Shown: positions 1 to 6,842, counted from the stretch's first letter. The stretch is 6,842 nt of DNA from an uncultured Mucispirillum sp. (GCA_947177675.1 CAMWVK010000083.1:1-6842), one strand, 5' to 3'. Notes: generated by a model not told the origin, from the sequence alone. Made by a program: numbers and translations.

Positions 1-282
1 TTATTTAATCATTTAGATGATGATGGAAAAGAAATGTTTAATTTATTTATTGATGGTATTGAAAACTTTTTTCCATATAAAGATGTATATGCAAGGTTAG
101 CTAAACAGCAGGATTGTATTGAAATAAATACCATTGAAGAAGATAAACTTTATCAAGTACTTAGAATACACATAGATGAACTTAATAATGATGACAAATT
201 ACATTTTATAAAAGAGCTTGAAAAAAATGAGCTGCTGATAAATCAAAGCAATATAATAAATAGATTAAGAGAGAGTTTGTAA
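1..282 (+). CDS. C-terminal end of a probable MORC/MutL-like GHKL ATPase (5' partial)
   Basis: The frame is open from the first base, so these 93 codons are the tail of a longer protein. The Met codon at 34 is internal, not a start. The tail is acidic and helical, with a segment containing FIDGIENFFPYKDVYARLA at about residues 17-35 from the window edge, and it ends in the helix NIINRLRESL. No catalytic motif lies in the visible part: the GHKL Bergerat-fold N and G boxes would be far upstream. The assignment therefore rests on context, because in Z1/PD-(D/E)XK/AIPR/methylase operons the gene just before the Z1 gene commonly encodes a MORC-like GHKL ATPase, and the tail is compatible with my recollection of such proteins. 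In that role it would act as an ATP-gated DNA clamp or sensor. The stop codon is 1 nt before the Z1 start codon, so the two are almost certainly co-translated. It could instead be another upstream defence gene. I am confident that it is a real coding tail and only moderately confident of the family. Confidence 0.6.
   Translation, partial: LFNHLDDDGKEMFNLFIDGIENFFPYKDVYARLAKQQDCIEINTIEEDKLYQVLRIHIDELNNDDKLHFIKELEKNELLINQSNIINRLRESL
267..275 (+). promoter_or_regulatory. Weak ribosome binding site for the Z1 gene
   Basis: The purine-rich string AAGAGAGAG lies within the last codons of the upstream gene and ends 8 nt before the ATG at 284. The spacing is normal but the match to the anti-Shine-Dalgarno sequence is poor. 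It supports the chosen start and suggests that translation depends partly on ribosomes finishing the preceding gene. Confidence 0.45.
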
Positions 283-283
283 A

Positions 284-3103
284 ATGTCTCAAATTGATGA
301 TTTTTTAATAGCTGCTGAAGCATTTATTGAAAGTAAAAAAAACTCCAATAATAAAGAAACACTTGATGAAAATGAGTTAGATGATATATTTAATACTGTT
401 TTAAGCATAATCAAACTCAATAAGGAAGAACTCACAAAGGCAAAATCAATTATATATTCAAGAATGTCTGTAAAAATGGACAGAGGAACAGCAATAACAT
501 ATAATCATAAACCATGGTACAGTGCATATAAAAGCACTAAAGATAGTTTTCCTTTTTGGCAAAGATATAAAACTTACCTGTTAAAAGATAAAAAGTTTAC
601 ACAAAAAGTAGTAAATAAGCTGGATGAAAGCACTGATGATATAATGGATTTACTTGCAAATCCGTTAACAGAAAAACATTTTTCTAGAAGAGGATTAGTT
701 ATTGGTGATGTTCAGTCAGGAAAAACAGCTACATATATTGCACTGATAAATAAAGCAGCTGATGCAGGATATAAAGTAATAATATTACTAACAGGGATCA
801 TAGAAAAATTAAGGCAGCAGACTCAGGGAAGAATAGATGAAGGATTTACTGGATTAGACAGTAATGCTGTAGAAAAAAACACAGCAGCACAAATTGGTGT
901 TAGTAAATATAATTCACTGCATAATATGGCTGTTATGTCATTTACAACAACATTATCTGATTTTAAAAGGTCTGCTACAAGGCAGGTTATTTCTAATAAT
1001 TTAACAAATCCTGTAATATTCGTAGTTAAAAAAAATAAAAGCATATTAGAACAGCTGCAGCAGTGGCTTGTTTCATTTAATGCTGTAAATAATTACATTG
1101 AACATCCAATGCTGCTCATTGATGATGAAGCTGATGCGGCTTCTATCAACACAAATAATGATGATACTAACCCTACAGCAATTAATAAAGCTATCAGATC
1201 ATTATTAAAAGTATTTATTCGCTCTAACTATGTTGCTTTTACTGCTACACCTTATGCGAATATATTTATTAATCCAGATTCAACTGATGAAATGTTAAAA
1301 GATGATTTATTTCCTAAAGATTTTATATATTCTTTAAATGCTCCTTCAAACTATATTGGTGCATCATCTATATTTATAGACAGCGAAGATGATGATGGAA
1401 AAATCATACCTGCTAAATATAAATATATGCTGCACAATAATAATGACTGCGAAGATTGGGTTCCAGAAAAACACAAAAAAGACTATTATCCAAAAGGTCT
1501 TCCAAATAGTATCAAAGAAGCAATTGCATCATTTCTTATTGTCAATGCTGTAAGGGATTTACGCGGTCATGTAAATTCTCACAGGACAATGCTTATTAAT
1601 ATCAGCAGATACATTAATGTTCAAAACAAAATAACAGAAATAATAAAAGAATATTTAATAGACATTGTAGAAGAAATTAGAAATTACAGTAAAATGGAAG
1701 ATGCTCTTAAACACAGCAGCATAAAATTTATAAAAGAAGTATATGATAAATACTATGCAAATTTATATGCTTACCTAGATTCAGGCAGTATTTTTTCATG
1801 GAAACAAATACAGGAAAATTTATACTCCGCTTCTGCCTCCATTATAACTTCAAGTGTTAATGGAGGTAATGCCTCAAAAATATTGGATTATGAAAATCAC
1901 GAACAAGGATTAAGACTTATAGCTGTTGGAGGTTTAAGCCTTTCAAGAGGTTTGACATTGGAAGGGCTTGCTGTAAGTTATTTCCATAGAAACTCCAGAA
2001 TGTATGATACCTTAATGCAGATGGGCAGATGGTTTGGATATAGAACAGGTTATGAGGACTTATGCCAAATATGGATGACAACACATTCTCAAGAATGGTA
2101 CTCTTATATTGCAGAGGCTACTGATGAATTAAGAAGGGACATTATAAGAATGCATTATGCAAATAGGACACCTGATGATTTTGGACTGCAGGTTAGGTCA
2201 GAGCATAATTCTTTGTTAGTTACGGCCATTAATAAAATGAGAACTTCATGGACTTACGAAATAACTATTTCTCTTTCTGGCTTATACAAGGAAACACCCT
2301 ATATCACAAGTAACATTGAAGAAAATCAATTTAATTTAGAAACAGTAAATGCCTTAATATCATCACTTATCACAAAAGATGAAATAAATAATCCAGCACT
2401 TGCACTGTCTTCTAAACATCAATTTTTAAATATACCTAAACAAACTATTTTAGATTTTTTATCATTATTTAAAACAAGTACATTTAATATTTACAATGGT
2501 TTTAATGACAGGAATGAAACAGGGTTTATAGTAAATTTACTGCAGCAGAATACAGATACAATACTAGATAAATGGGATATTTTAATATCTTCTGGAACTG
2601 GCAGAGACTGCAACATTGGCAGCATTACTGTTAAAAAAATTATCAGAAATTTTAGCCTTGTAAAAAATCATGCTGGAATATTAAGCGCTTTTAAAATGTC
2701 TGGTTCAAAATCCAGACTTGGAAATGCTGGTGATGCAAAAGGTGGTTTAAATAAAAAAGATGCTGATACTGTAATAAAAAATTACAGAGATTTTTTACCA
2801 GAAAATGATAAAGATAAAATCATTCCAGGAAAAAGATTTTTTGAAGATACAAGTATTAAAAGAAATCCATTATTAGTCATATATCCTGTAGAGCTTAAAA
2901 ATGATACTGATAATCAAGAATTAAATAATATGGCACAAAATTATAGTGATATAACATTAATTGGTATTGCAGTAGGTATACCAGTATTTAAAGACTCTGA
3001 CAAAAATCAAACATGCAGATATATTATAAATAAAAAGAAATATGAAGAAAATACTGGATTTAATGAAAATGAATGTGAAACAGATGAGATAGAAAATGGA
3101 TAG
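284..3103 (+). CDS. Z1 domain-containing superfamily II helicase-type ATPase
   Basis: This is a 939-residue cytoplasmic NTPase with complete helicase-like motifs. A helical N-terminal region (1-130) precedes Walker A, GDVQSGKT at 141-148. Walker B is LLIDDEAD at 277-284, with D281 and E282 as the probable Mg2+ and catalytic acids. Motif III is AFTATPYAN at 318-326. The second lobe carries GGLSLSRGLTLEGL at 549-562 (motif V-like) and QMGRWFGYR at 579-587 (motif VI, with R582 and R587 as arginine-finger candidates). The QMGRWFGYR block and the region before it are the signature of the Z1 domain. Residues 650-939 form a C-terminal extension with RNPLLVIYPVEL at 860-871, of unknown function. The family occurs beside MORC ATPases, DUF4420 nucleases, AIPR proteins and cytosine methylases, and is thought to drive ATP-dependent DNA translocation or remodelling during restriction. 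The ATG at 284 follows the previous stop by 1 nt. The gene appears intact. ATPase activity is strongly supported by motifs, whereas helicase activity is inference. Confidence 0.94.
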   Translation: MSQIDDFLIAAEAFIESKKNSNNKETLDENELDDIFNTVLSIIKLNKEELTKAKSIIYSRMSVKMDRGTAITYNHKPWYSAYKSTKDSFPFWQRYKTYLLKDKKFTQKVVNKLDESTDDIMDLLANPLTEKHFSRRGLVIGDVQSGKTATYIALINKAADAGYKVIILLTGIIEKLRQQTQGRIDEGFTGLDSNAVEKNTAAQIGVSKYNSLHNMAVMSFTTTLSDFKRSATRQVISNNLTNPVIFVVKKNKSILEQLQQWLVSFNAVNNYIEHPMLLIDDEADAASINTNNDDTNPTAINKAIRSLLKVFIRSNYVAFTATPYANIFINPDSTDEMLKDDLFPKDFIYSLNAPSNYIGASSIFIDSEDDDGKIIPAKYKYMLHNNNDCEDWVPEKHKKDYYPKGLPNSIKEAIASFLIVNAVRDLRGHVNSHRTMLINISRYINVQNKITEIIKEYLIDIVEEIRNYSKMEDALKHSSIKFIKEVYDKYYANLYAYLDSGSIFSWKQIQENLYSASASIITSSVNGGNASKILDYENHEQGLRLIAVGGLSLSRGLTLEGLAVSYFHRNSRMYDTLMQMGRWFGYRTGYEDLCQIWMTTHSQEWYSYIAEATDELRRDIIRMHYANRTPDDFGLQVRSEHNSLLVTAINKMRTSWTYEITISLSGLYKETPYITSNIEENQFNLETVNALISSLITKDEINNPALALSSKHQFLNIPKQTILDFLSLFKTSTFNIYNGFNDRNETGFIVNLLQQNTDTILDKWDILISSGTGRDCNIGSITVKKIIRNFSLVKNHAGILSAFKMSGSKSRLGNAGDAKGGLNKKDADTVIKNYRDFLPENDKDKIIPGKRFFEDTSIKRNPLLVIYPVELKNDTDNQELNNMAQNYSDITLIGIAVGIPVFKDSDKNQTCRYIINKKKYEENTGFNENECETDEIENG
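3086..3103 (+). promoter_or_regulatory. Coupled stop/start junction with an 8-nt overlap (Z1 to PD-(D/E)XK gene)
   Basis: The ATG of the nuclease gene (3096-3098) lies before the Z1 stop codon TAG (3101-3103), giving the overlap ATGGATAG. A weak GAGA-type ribosome binding site begins at 3086, 7 nt upstream of the ATG. This arrangement is typical of termination-reinitiation coupling and would keep the two proteins at related levels. Confidence 0.6.
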
Positions 3104-4013
3104 AGCACAAAATATTTTTTATAAAATAACTAATACAAATGCTGCAATTAGAGTTGATGAAAATATTAACCATAATATTTTTTTAGGAAAAGATGAAAAA
3201 AACAGGCTGATTATATTTGCTGTTTCTAATATGGAGCCATTAAATATTACTTCCTCTAACTTAATAGAAGTGCAGGATGGTTTACGAAGTGATGGACAAT
3301 GGGTTTTATCTTTTATTCTGATTAATCAAGATTATTCTGATATGTTTTGCCATTTCTGTGATGATATTATTATGTATGCTGTAGAAAATAGCCATAAAGA
3401 TGTTATAGAGAGTTTTTCTAACAGGTATATAAAATGGCAAAATATGCTTAAAAAAAATAGTACTGCTTTGTTATCAAAAGAGGCAGTGAAAGGCTTAATT
3501 GGTGAAATACATTTTTTAATAAATTCAATGGTTCCAAAGTATGGTATTGAAAAAGCAGTAGATGCATGGGTAGGAATAGAATATAATATACATGATTTCA
3601 TAGTTGATGATTTATGGTATGAAATTAAATCTGTAAAAAATGGCACACCTACAGTAACGGTTTCTTCTATTGAACAGCTGGATTGTCAAAATGACGGTAA
3701 ACTGGTTATTAATTATTTTGATGATACAAATATCACTGATATTAATAAAATTACACTAAATAGTATAATCCTGAAACTTTTTTCTTTAATTAATGATGAC
3801 AGCTTGAAAATTATTATATCTGATAAACTACTTGATTATGGATATGTTTACAGAAAAGAATATGATACATTTCCTTTTAAGTTTATTAAAAGAGAAGTGT
3901 ATAATATTAATAATACATTCCCTGCTATGCGTAGAAGTAACATACCTGATGCTGTTAAAAATACAAAATATGAACTATTTATAATAAAAATTCAAAACTA
4001 CAAAGAGGATTAA
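3096..4013 (+). CDS. PD-(D/E)XK nuclease-fold protein, DUF4420 type
   Basis: This 305-residue soluble protein is the probable DNA-cleaving component. The core shows the order of a PD-(D/E)XK site: helix GLIGEIHFL at 133-141 with E137, then D167 in IHDFIV, then YEIKSV at 175-180 giving E176 and K178. The D-x8-E-x-K spacing is that of an intact metal-dependent nuclease. It is followed by the SIEQL helix start at 191-195, also characteristic of the family. The N-terminal 130 residues are a mixed alpha/beta region without recognised motifs. The C-terminal part has the segment VYNINNTFPAMRRSNIPDAV at 268-287, which resembles the Y-x-V-x2-FP ending of DUF4420 proteins. The length fits the family. 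The start codon overlaps the Z1 gene by 8 nt and the AIPR gene begins 1 nt after the stop, so its product probably works with both. No truncation or loss of a key residue is visible. The family call is strong. The DNA substrate and target specificity cannot be read from the sequence. Confidence 0.88.
   Translation: MDRAQNIFYKITNTNAAIRVDENINHNIFLGKDEKNRLIIFAVSNMEPLNITSSNLIEVQDGLRSDGQWVLSFILINQDYSDMFCHFCDDIIMYAVENSHKDVIESFSNRYIKWQNMLKKNSTALLSKEAVKGLIGEIHFLINSMVPKYGIEKAVDAWVGIEYNIHDFIVDDLWYEIKSVKNGTPTVTVSSIEQLDCQNDGKLVINYFDDTNITDINKITLNSIILKLFSLINDDSLKIIISDKLLDYGYVYRKEYDTFPFKFIKREVYNINNTFPAMRRSNIPDAVKNTKYELFIIKIQNYKED
4002..4009 (+). promoter_or_regulatory. Ribosome binding site of the AIPR gene
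   Basis: The string AAAGAGGA lies in the last codons of the nuclease gene and ends 5 nt before the ATG at 4015. It is the best correctly placed Shine-Dalgarno-like sequence among the four gene starts in the window. It fixes the start and hints that the AIPR protein may be translated more efficiently than its neighbours. Confidence 0.6.
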
Positions 4014-4014
4014 A

Positions 4015-6105
4015 ATGGATATTAATGAATTTCGGGGAAGATTTTTAGATGATATAAAATATTCTGCTAATATTAATGAATTCTCTACAAGAGAAAGTTT
4101 TCTGCATGAAGTTTCATCAATTTTAATAGATTCAGACTTAATTGATGATGATATAGAATATGTTTATTTTGATGGAACAGGATATAGAAATAAATCTATT
4201 GCTATTAATGGATATTTATTTAATGAACTTGATGAAAATTTATGTATTTATATTACTTATTTAAATGATATAAGCGCTGATATTGAAACAATTACACAGA
4301 CAATTGCGTATCAGCAGCTAAAAAAAGCATATTCTTTTATAACTGATGCAAAATATTTGGCAGATAATATAGAAGAAAGCAGCCCAGCTTATGGGTTAGC
4401 ATATGATATCATACACAAATATCATAATATTAGAAAATATTCAATTTTTCTTATAACTGATTATTCTATGAGCAAAACTATAAAAACTATTGAAAACGAT
4501 ATATATAATAATATTCCAGTTGAATTTCATATTATAGATATCAATAGAATATTTGAATATAATATGTCACAAAATCAAAGGGAGGAATTGGATATAAACT
4601 TAATAGAACTCTCTGATAGTAACAATGGTATTCCATGTCTTTTTGCTGGTCAATCCGATAATTATACAGCATATTTATGCAGTATACCAGGAATAATGCT
4701 GGCAAAAATTTATAATAAATTTGGAAGCCGGCTTTTAGAAGGAAATGTCAGATCATTTTTGCAGACCAAAGGTAAAGTAAATAAAGGTATAAGAAATACA
4801 ATTCTCAATAACCCTGAAATGTTTTTTGCTTATAATAATGGCATAACAGTAACAGCTTCTGATGTTACAATAGATAATGAAAATGGCAATAACTATATCA
4901 AAAGAATTAAAGGAATGCAGATTGTTAATGGTGGACAGACAACAGCTTCTCTTGGAAGTGCTTTATTAAATGATAAAAAAGAGAATTCAGAAGAACAAAT
5001 TAAAAAAATATTTGTTCCTATGAAACTTTCAATTGTTTCAAAAGAAAAATCTTTGGAAATAATTCCAGAAATTTCAAAATATGCTAACAGTCAAAATAGA
5101 GTAAGTGATGCTGATCTAGGAGCTAACCATCCTTTTCAAATAAGAATTGAAGAATTTTCAAGACGCATCCCTGCTCCTGCTGTTAATGGAAATCAGTTTG
5201 GAACATACTGGTATTATGAAAGAGCCAAAGGACAGTACAGGCAGGAAACATATAAATACTCTAAATCTGCCAAAAAACAGTTTGACAGCAGACATCCAAA
5301 AGAACAAATGTTTACTAAAACTGATTTATCAAAATATATAAATATTAAATTACTTAAACCAAATATGGCTAGTGCTGGTAATCAAAAATCATTTTCTACA
5401 TTTGCTTCATGGTTAAGCGAGCAATGGGAAAAAAACCATGATTACTTTAATGAAAATTTTTATAAAGAATTAATCGCCCTTGCAATATTATATAGACATA
5501 CTGACTTATTAATTAAAAAACAACCATGGTATACTGGAAGTTATAAAGCAAATATTGTTATTTATACTCTTTCAATCATATTATATAACCTTCAAAATAA
5601 TTATAATAATTTTGATATTAATTATAGAGAAATATGGAATAACCAAAATTTATCTAAGGAATGGATAATTGAAATTGAAAAAGTTTCTAAGTTAGTATAT
5701 GAATTTTTAACAGATTCAAACAGGGGAGTTGAAAATGTCACAGAATGGGCTAAACGAACTGCCTGCTGGGACAATGCTAAGAGTAAAATAATATTTGATT
5801 TTGAAAAGAGTTTTATAGATAAATTAATCAGTAAAGATGAACAAAAAGTAATTCAGAAAGCTGCAAAAAAAGAGCAAAGAATAGAAAATAAAATAAACTC
5901 TACAATTGCTGTTTATAAGCTTGGCAGTGAGTTTTGGAAAAAAGTTTGTAATTGGAATGAAAGTAATAGAATATTTTCAGAGAAAGAAAATGCAATCTTA
6001 AAAATTGCTACAGAAATAGATAATGGTAAAATCCCATCTGATGCACAAAGTAAAATTTTAGTAAATATGCTTGAAAAAGCAAAGGATAATGGTTTTAGTA
6101 TATAA
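4015..6105 (+). CDS. AIPR-family (abortive infection phage resistance) protein
   Basis: This is a 696-residue cytoplasmic protein with the AIPR signature blocks in order: NVRSFLQTKGKVNKGIRNT at 244-262, NPEMFFAYNNGITVTA at 266-281, IVNGGQTTASL at 303-313 and YANSQNRVSDADL at 356-368. WYYERAKGQYRQE follows at 399-411 and NVTEWAKRTACWDNAK at 574-589. The N-terminal 190 residues form a separate alpha/beta region containing GYRNKSIAINGYLFNELDE at 56-74, perhaps a diverged nuclease-like fold. The C-terminal 100 residues are Lys/Glu-rich and helical. The family is named for its link to phage resistance and often sits in R-M-like operons, but its biochemical activity is not settled to my knowledge. 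Here it lies 1 nt after the PD-(D/E)XK gene and 2 nt before the methylase gene, so it belongs to the same complex or pathway. Its highly conserved NGG and NNG loops suggest nucleotide or nucleic-acid binding, which is inference. The gene is intact, and the start is supported by AAAGAGGA 5 nt upstream. Confidence 0.93.
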   Translation: MDINEFRGRFLDDIKYSANINEFSTRESFLHEVSSILIDSDLIDDDIEYVYFDGTGYRNKSIAINGYLFNELDENLCIYITYLNDISADIETITQTIAYQQLKKAYSFITDAKYLADNIEESSPAYGLAYDIIHKYHNIRKYSIFLITDYSMSKTIKTIENDIYNNIPVEFHIIDINRIFEYNMSQNQREELDINLIELSDSNNGIPCLFAGQSDNYTAYLCSIPGIMLAKIYNKFGSRLLEGNVRSFLQTKGKVNKGIRNTILNNPEMFFAYNNGITVTASDVTIDNENGNNYIKRIKGMQIVNGGQTTASLGSALLNDKKENSEEQIKKIFVPMKLSIVSKEKSLEIIPEISKYANSQNRVSDADLGANHPFQIRIEEFSRRIPAPAVNGNQFGTYWYYERAKGQYRQETYKYSKSAKKQFDSRHPKEQMFTKTDLSKYINIKLLKPNMASAGNQKSFSTFASWLSEQWEKNHDYFNENFYKELIALAILYRHTDLLIKKQPWYTGSYKANIVIYTLSIILYNLQNNYNNFDINYREIWNNQNLSKEWIIEIEKVSKLVYEFLTDSNRGVENVTEWAKRTACWDNAKSKIIFDFEKSFIDKLISKDEQKVIQKAAKKEQRIENKINSTIAVYKLGSEFWKKVCNWNESNRIFSEKENAILKIATEIDNGKIPSDAQSKILVNMLEKAKDNGFSI

Positions 6106-6107
6106 AT

Positions 6108-6842
6108 ATGAAAAACAATGAAAAAAAACCTGTAATGGTTGAAATGTTTAGTGGAATAGGAAGCCAGGCAAAAGCATTAAAAAAACTAAATTTAAGCTAT
6201 GATATACACATATTAGATTGGGATATTTCAGCTTTCTATGCATATGATATTATTCATAATTATAAGCAGAAAGAAGAATTTTCAAAAGATAATAATTTGT
6301 CACATAATGAATTAGTAGAATTCCTTGCATCTAAAAATCTAAGCACTAACGGTAAACATCCTGTATCTAAAAAATATCTAGCATCATGGAAGACAGATGC
6401 TTTGAAAAAAGTTTATACTGCATATAACAGGACAAATAATTTGGGTAATATTAAACATGTAGAATACAATGATTTACCAGATGATATAGAATTATTAACA
6501 TACTCATTTCCATGTCAGGACTTATCAATTGGTAGTGCATGGCATGGAAATATGACAGGTATTGACAGGGAAGCAAATAACAGATCTGGAATGCTTTGGC
6601 ATGTTGAGAGATTACTGTTAGATTTTAAAAAATATGATAAAGCTTTGCCAAAATTTTTGCTTATGGAAAATGTATATAATATTAATTCTGAACGACATAA
6701 GCATAATTTTAATGAATGGAAACAGGAATTATATAATCTTGGGTATTATAATAAAGATTTTACTTTAAATTCAATTGATTATGGAATTCCCCAATCCAGA
6801 AAACGAACATTTATGCTTAGCGTATTAAGTAAAGATTATGAT
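6108..6842 (+). CDS. C5-cytosine DNA methyltransferase, N-terminal part (3' partial)
   Basis: The frame is open from the ATG at 6108 to the window edge (245 codons), with an in-frame stop at 6096-6098 that excludes an earlier ATG. It encodes an S-adenosylmethionine-dependent enzyme that methylates cytosine C5. Motif I is EMFSGIG at 12-18 and the motif II acid is in LDWD at 36-39. Motif IV, FPCQDLS at 134-140, carries the catalytic C136. Motif VI is MENV at 186-189 with E187, and motif VIII is YGIPQSRKRTFML at 225-237. The target-recognition domain and motifs IX-X lie beyond the window, so sequence specificity is unknown. Motif I to the catalytic Cys spans about 120 residues, against about 63 in M.HhaI, because of a Lys/Asn-rich insertion at roughly 50-120. 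The start is 2 nt after the AIPR stop and has no correctly spaced ribosome binding site (AAAGGA at 6081-6086 is 21 nt away), so translation is probably coupled. The likely role is to protect host DNA from the operon's nuclease. Confidence 0.94.
   Translation, partial: MKNNEKKPVMVEMFSGIGSQAKALKKLNLSYDIHILDWDISAFYAYDIIHNYKQKEEFSKDNNLSHNELVEFLASKNLSTNGKHPVSKKYLASWKTDALKKVYTAYNRTNNLGNIKHVEYNDLPDDIELLTYSFPCQDLSIGSAWHGNMTGIDREANNRSGMLWHVERLLLDFKKYDKALPKFLLMENVYNINSERHKHNFNEWKQELYNLGYYNKDFTLNSIDYGIPQSRKRTFMLSVLSKDYD

Noticed and set aside
16..30. Repeat of GATGATGATGGAAAA, also found at about 1388-1402
   Set aside because: Both copies encode Asp-Asp-Asp-Gly-Lys stretches in an AT-rich, Asp-rich coding context. 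It is low-complexity coincidence, with no array or flanking symmetry.
34..282. Complete small 82-residue gene starting at the ATG at 34
   Set aside because: The same frame is open to base 1 and there is no ribosome binding site before the ATG, so this is better read as the tail of a longer gene.
823..1044. 73-codon reverse-strand reading frame
   Set aside because: It lies wholly inside the Z1 gene, opposite the conserved helicase region, and its translation has no recognisable domain. It is an antisense shadow.
3332..3646. 104-codon reverse-strand reading frame
   Set aside because: It is antisense to the PD-(D/E)XK gene and spans its catalytic core. The plus-strand protein has clear family motifs and the reverse product has none.
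4576..4590. Strong Shine-Dalgarno-like string (AAAGGGAGGA) followed by an in-frame TTG, possibly an internal start giving a short AIPR form that lacks the N-terminal domain
   Set aside because: Only 2 nt separate GGAGG from the TTG, which is too close for initiation, and no ATG or GTG follows at a usable distance. It is more simply the Q-R-E-E codons. The position at a likely domain boundary is intriguing but not enough to call.
5147..5341. 64-codon plus-strand frame within the AIPR gene
   Set aside because: It is out of frame with strongly conserved AIPR residues and has neither a ribosome binding site nor a recognisable product.
1..6842. CRISPR array, tRNA or rRNA gene, insertion sequence, attachment site, rho-independent terminator
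   Set aside because: Practically the whole window is coding. I saw no regularly spaced repeats, no GC-rich hairpin followed by a T-run, no transposase and no structural RNA signature.

Overview
The window is about 6.8 kb of very AT-rich DNA (roughly 28% GC by eye). It is packed with five consecutive plus-strand genes and has almost no intergenic sequence. Arg is mostly AGA, third codon positions are A or T, and reading frames use UGG for Trp with no in-frame UGA, so the genetic code is the ordinary bacterial one. Ribosome binding sites are weak or absent. This suggests a low-GC bacterium, but the phylum cannot be fixed from this sequence. Clostridia-like Bacillota, Fusobacteriota, Spirochaetota (Brachyspira-like) and Mucispirillum-like lineages all remain possible. 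The weak Shine-Dalgarno signals argue mildly against typical Bacillota. Defence islands are also often acquired horizontally, so composition is a poor guide to the host.

Layout: (1) bases 1-282, the C-terminal end of a gene that starts before the window, probably the MORC/MutL-like GHKL ATPase usual in this context; (2) 284-3103, a Z1-domain superfamily II helicase-type ATPase; (3) 3096-4013, a PD-(D/E)XK nuclease-fold protein of the DUF4420 type; (4) 4015-6105, an AIPR-family protein; (5) 6108-6842, the N-terminal 245 residues of a C5-cytosine DNA methyltransferase that runs out of the window. The junctions are +1 nt, an 8-nt overlap, +1 nt and +2 nt, so this is one translationally coupled operon segment. 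No promoter, terminator, RNA gene, CRISPR array, mobile element or sizeable repeat was seen.

How the genes fit together: the set MORC-type ATPase + Z1 ATPase + PD-(D/E)XK protein + AIPR + cytosine methylase matches, from memory, a restriction-modification-like system predicted by comparative genomics (Iyer, Abhiman and Aravind, 2008, on MutL/MORC homologues in R-M systems). As far as I know its biochemistry is poorly established. The working model is that the methylase marks self DNA. The MORC and Z1 ATPases would then sense, clamp or remodel unmodified invading DNA, and the PD-(D/E)XK protein would cut it. The AIPR protein would contribute a further effector or recognition function. The family calls rest on motifs visible here. 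The joint mechanism is inference.
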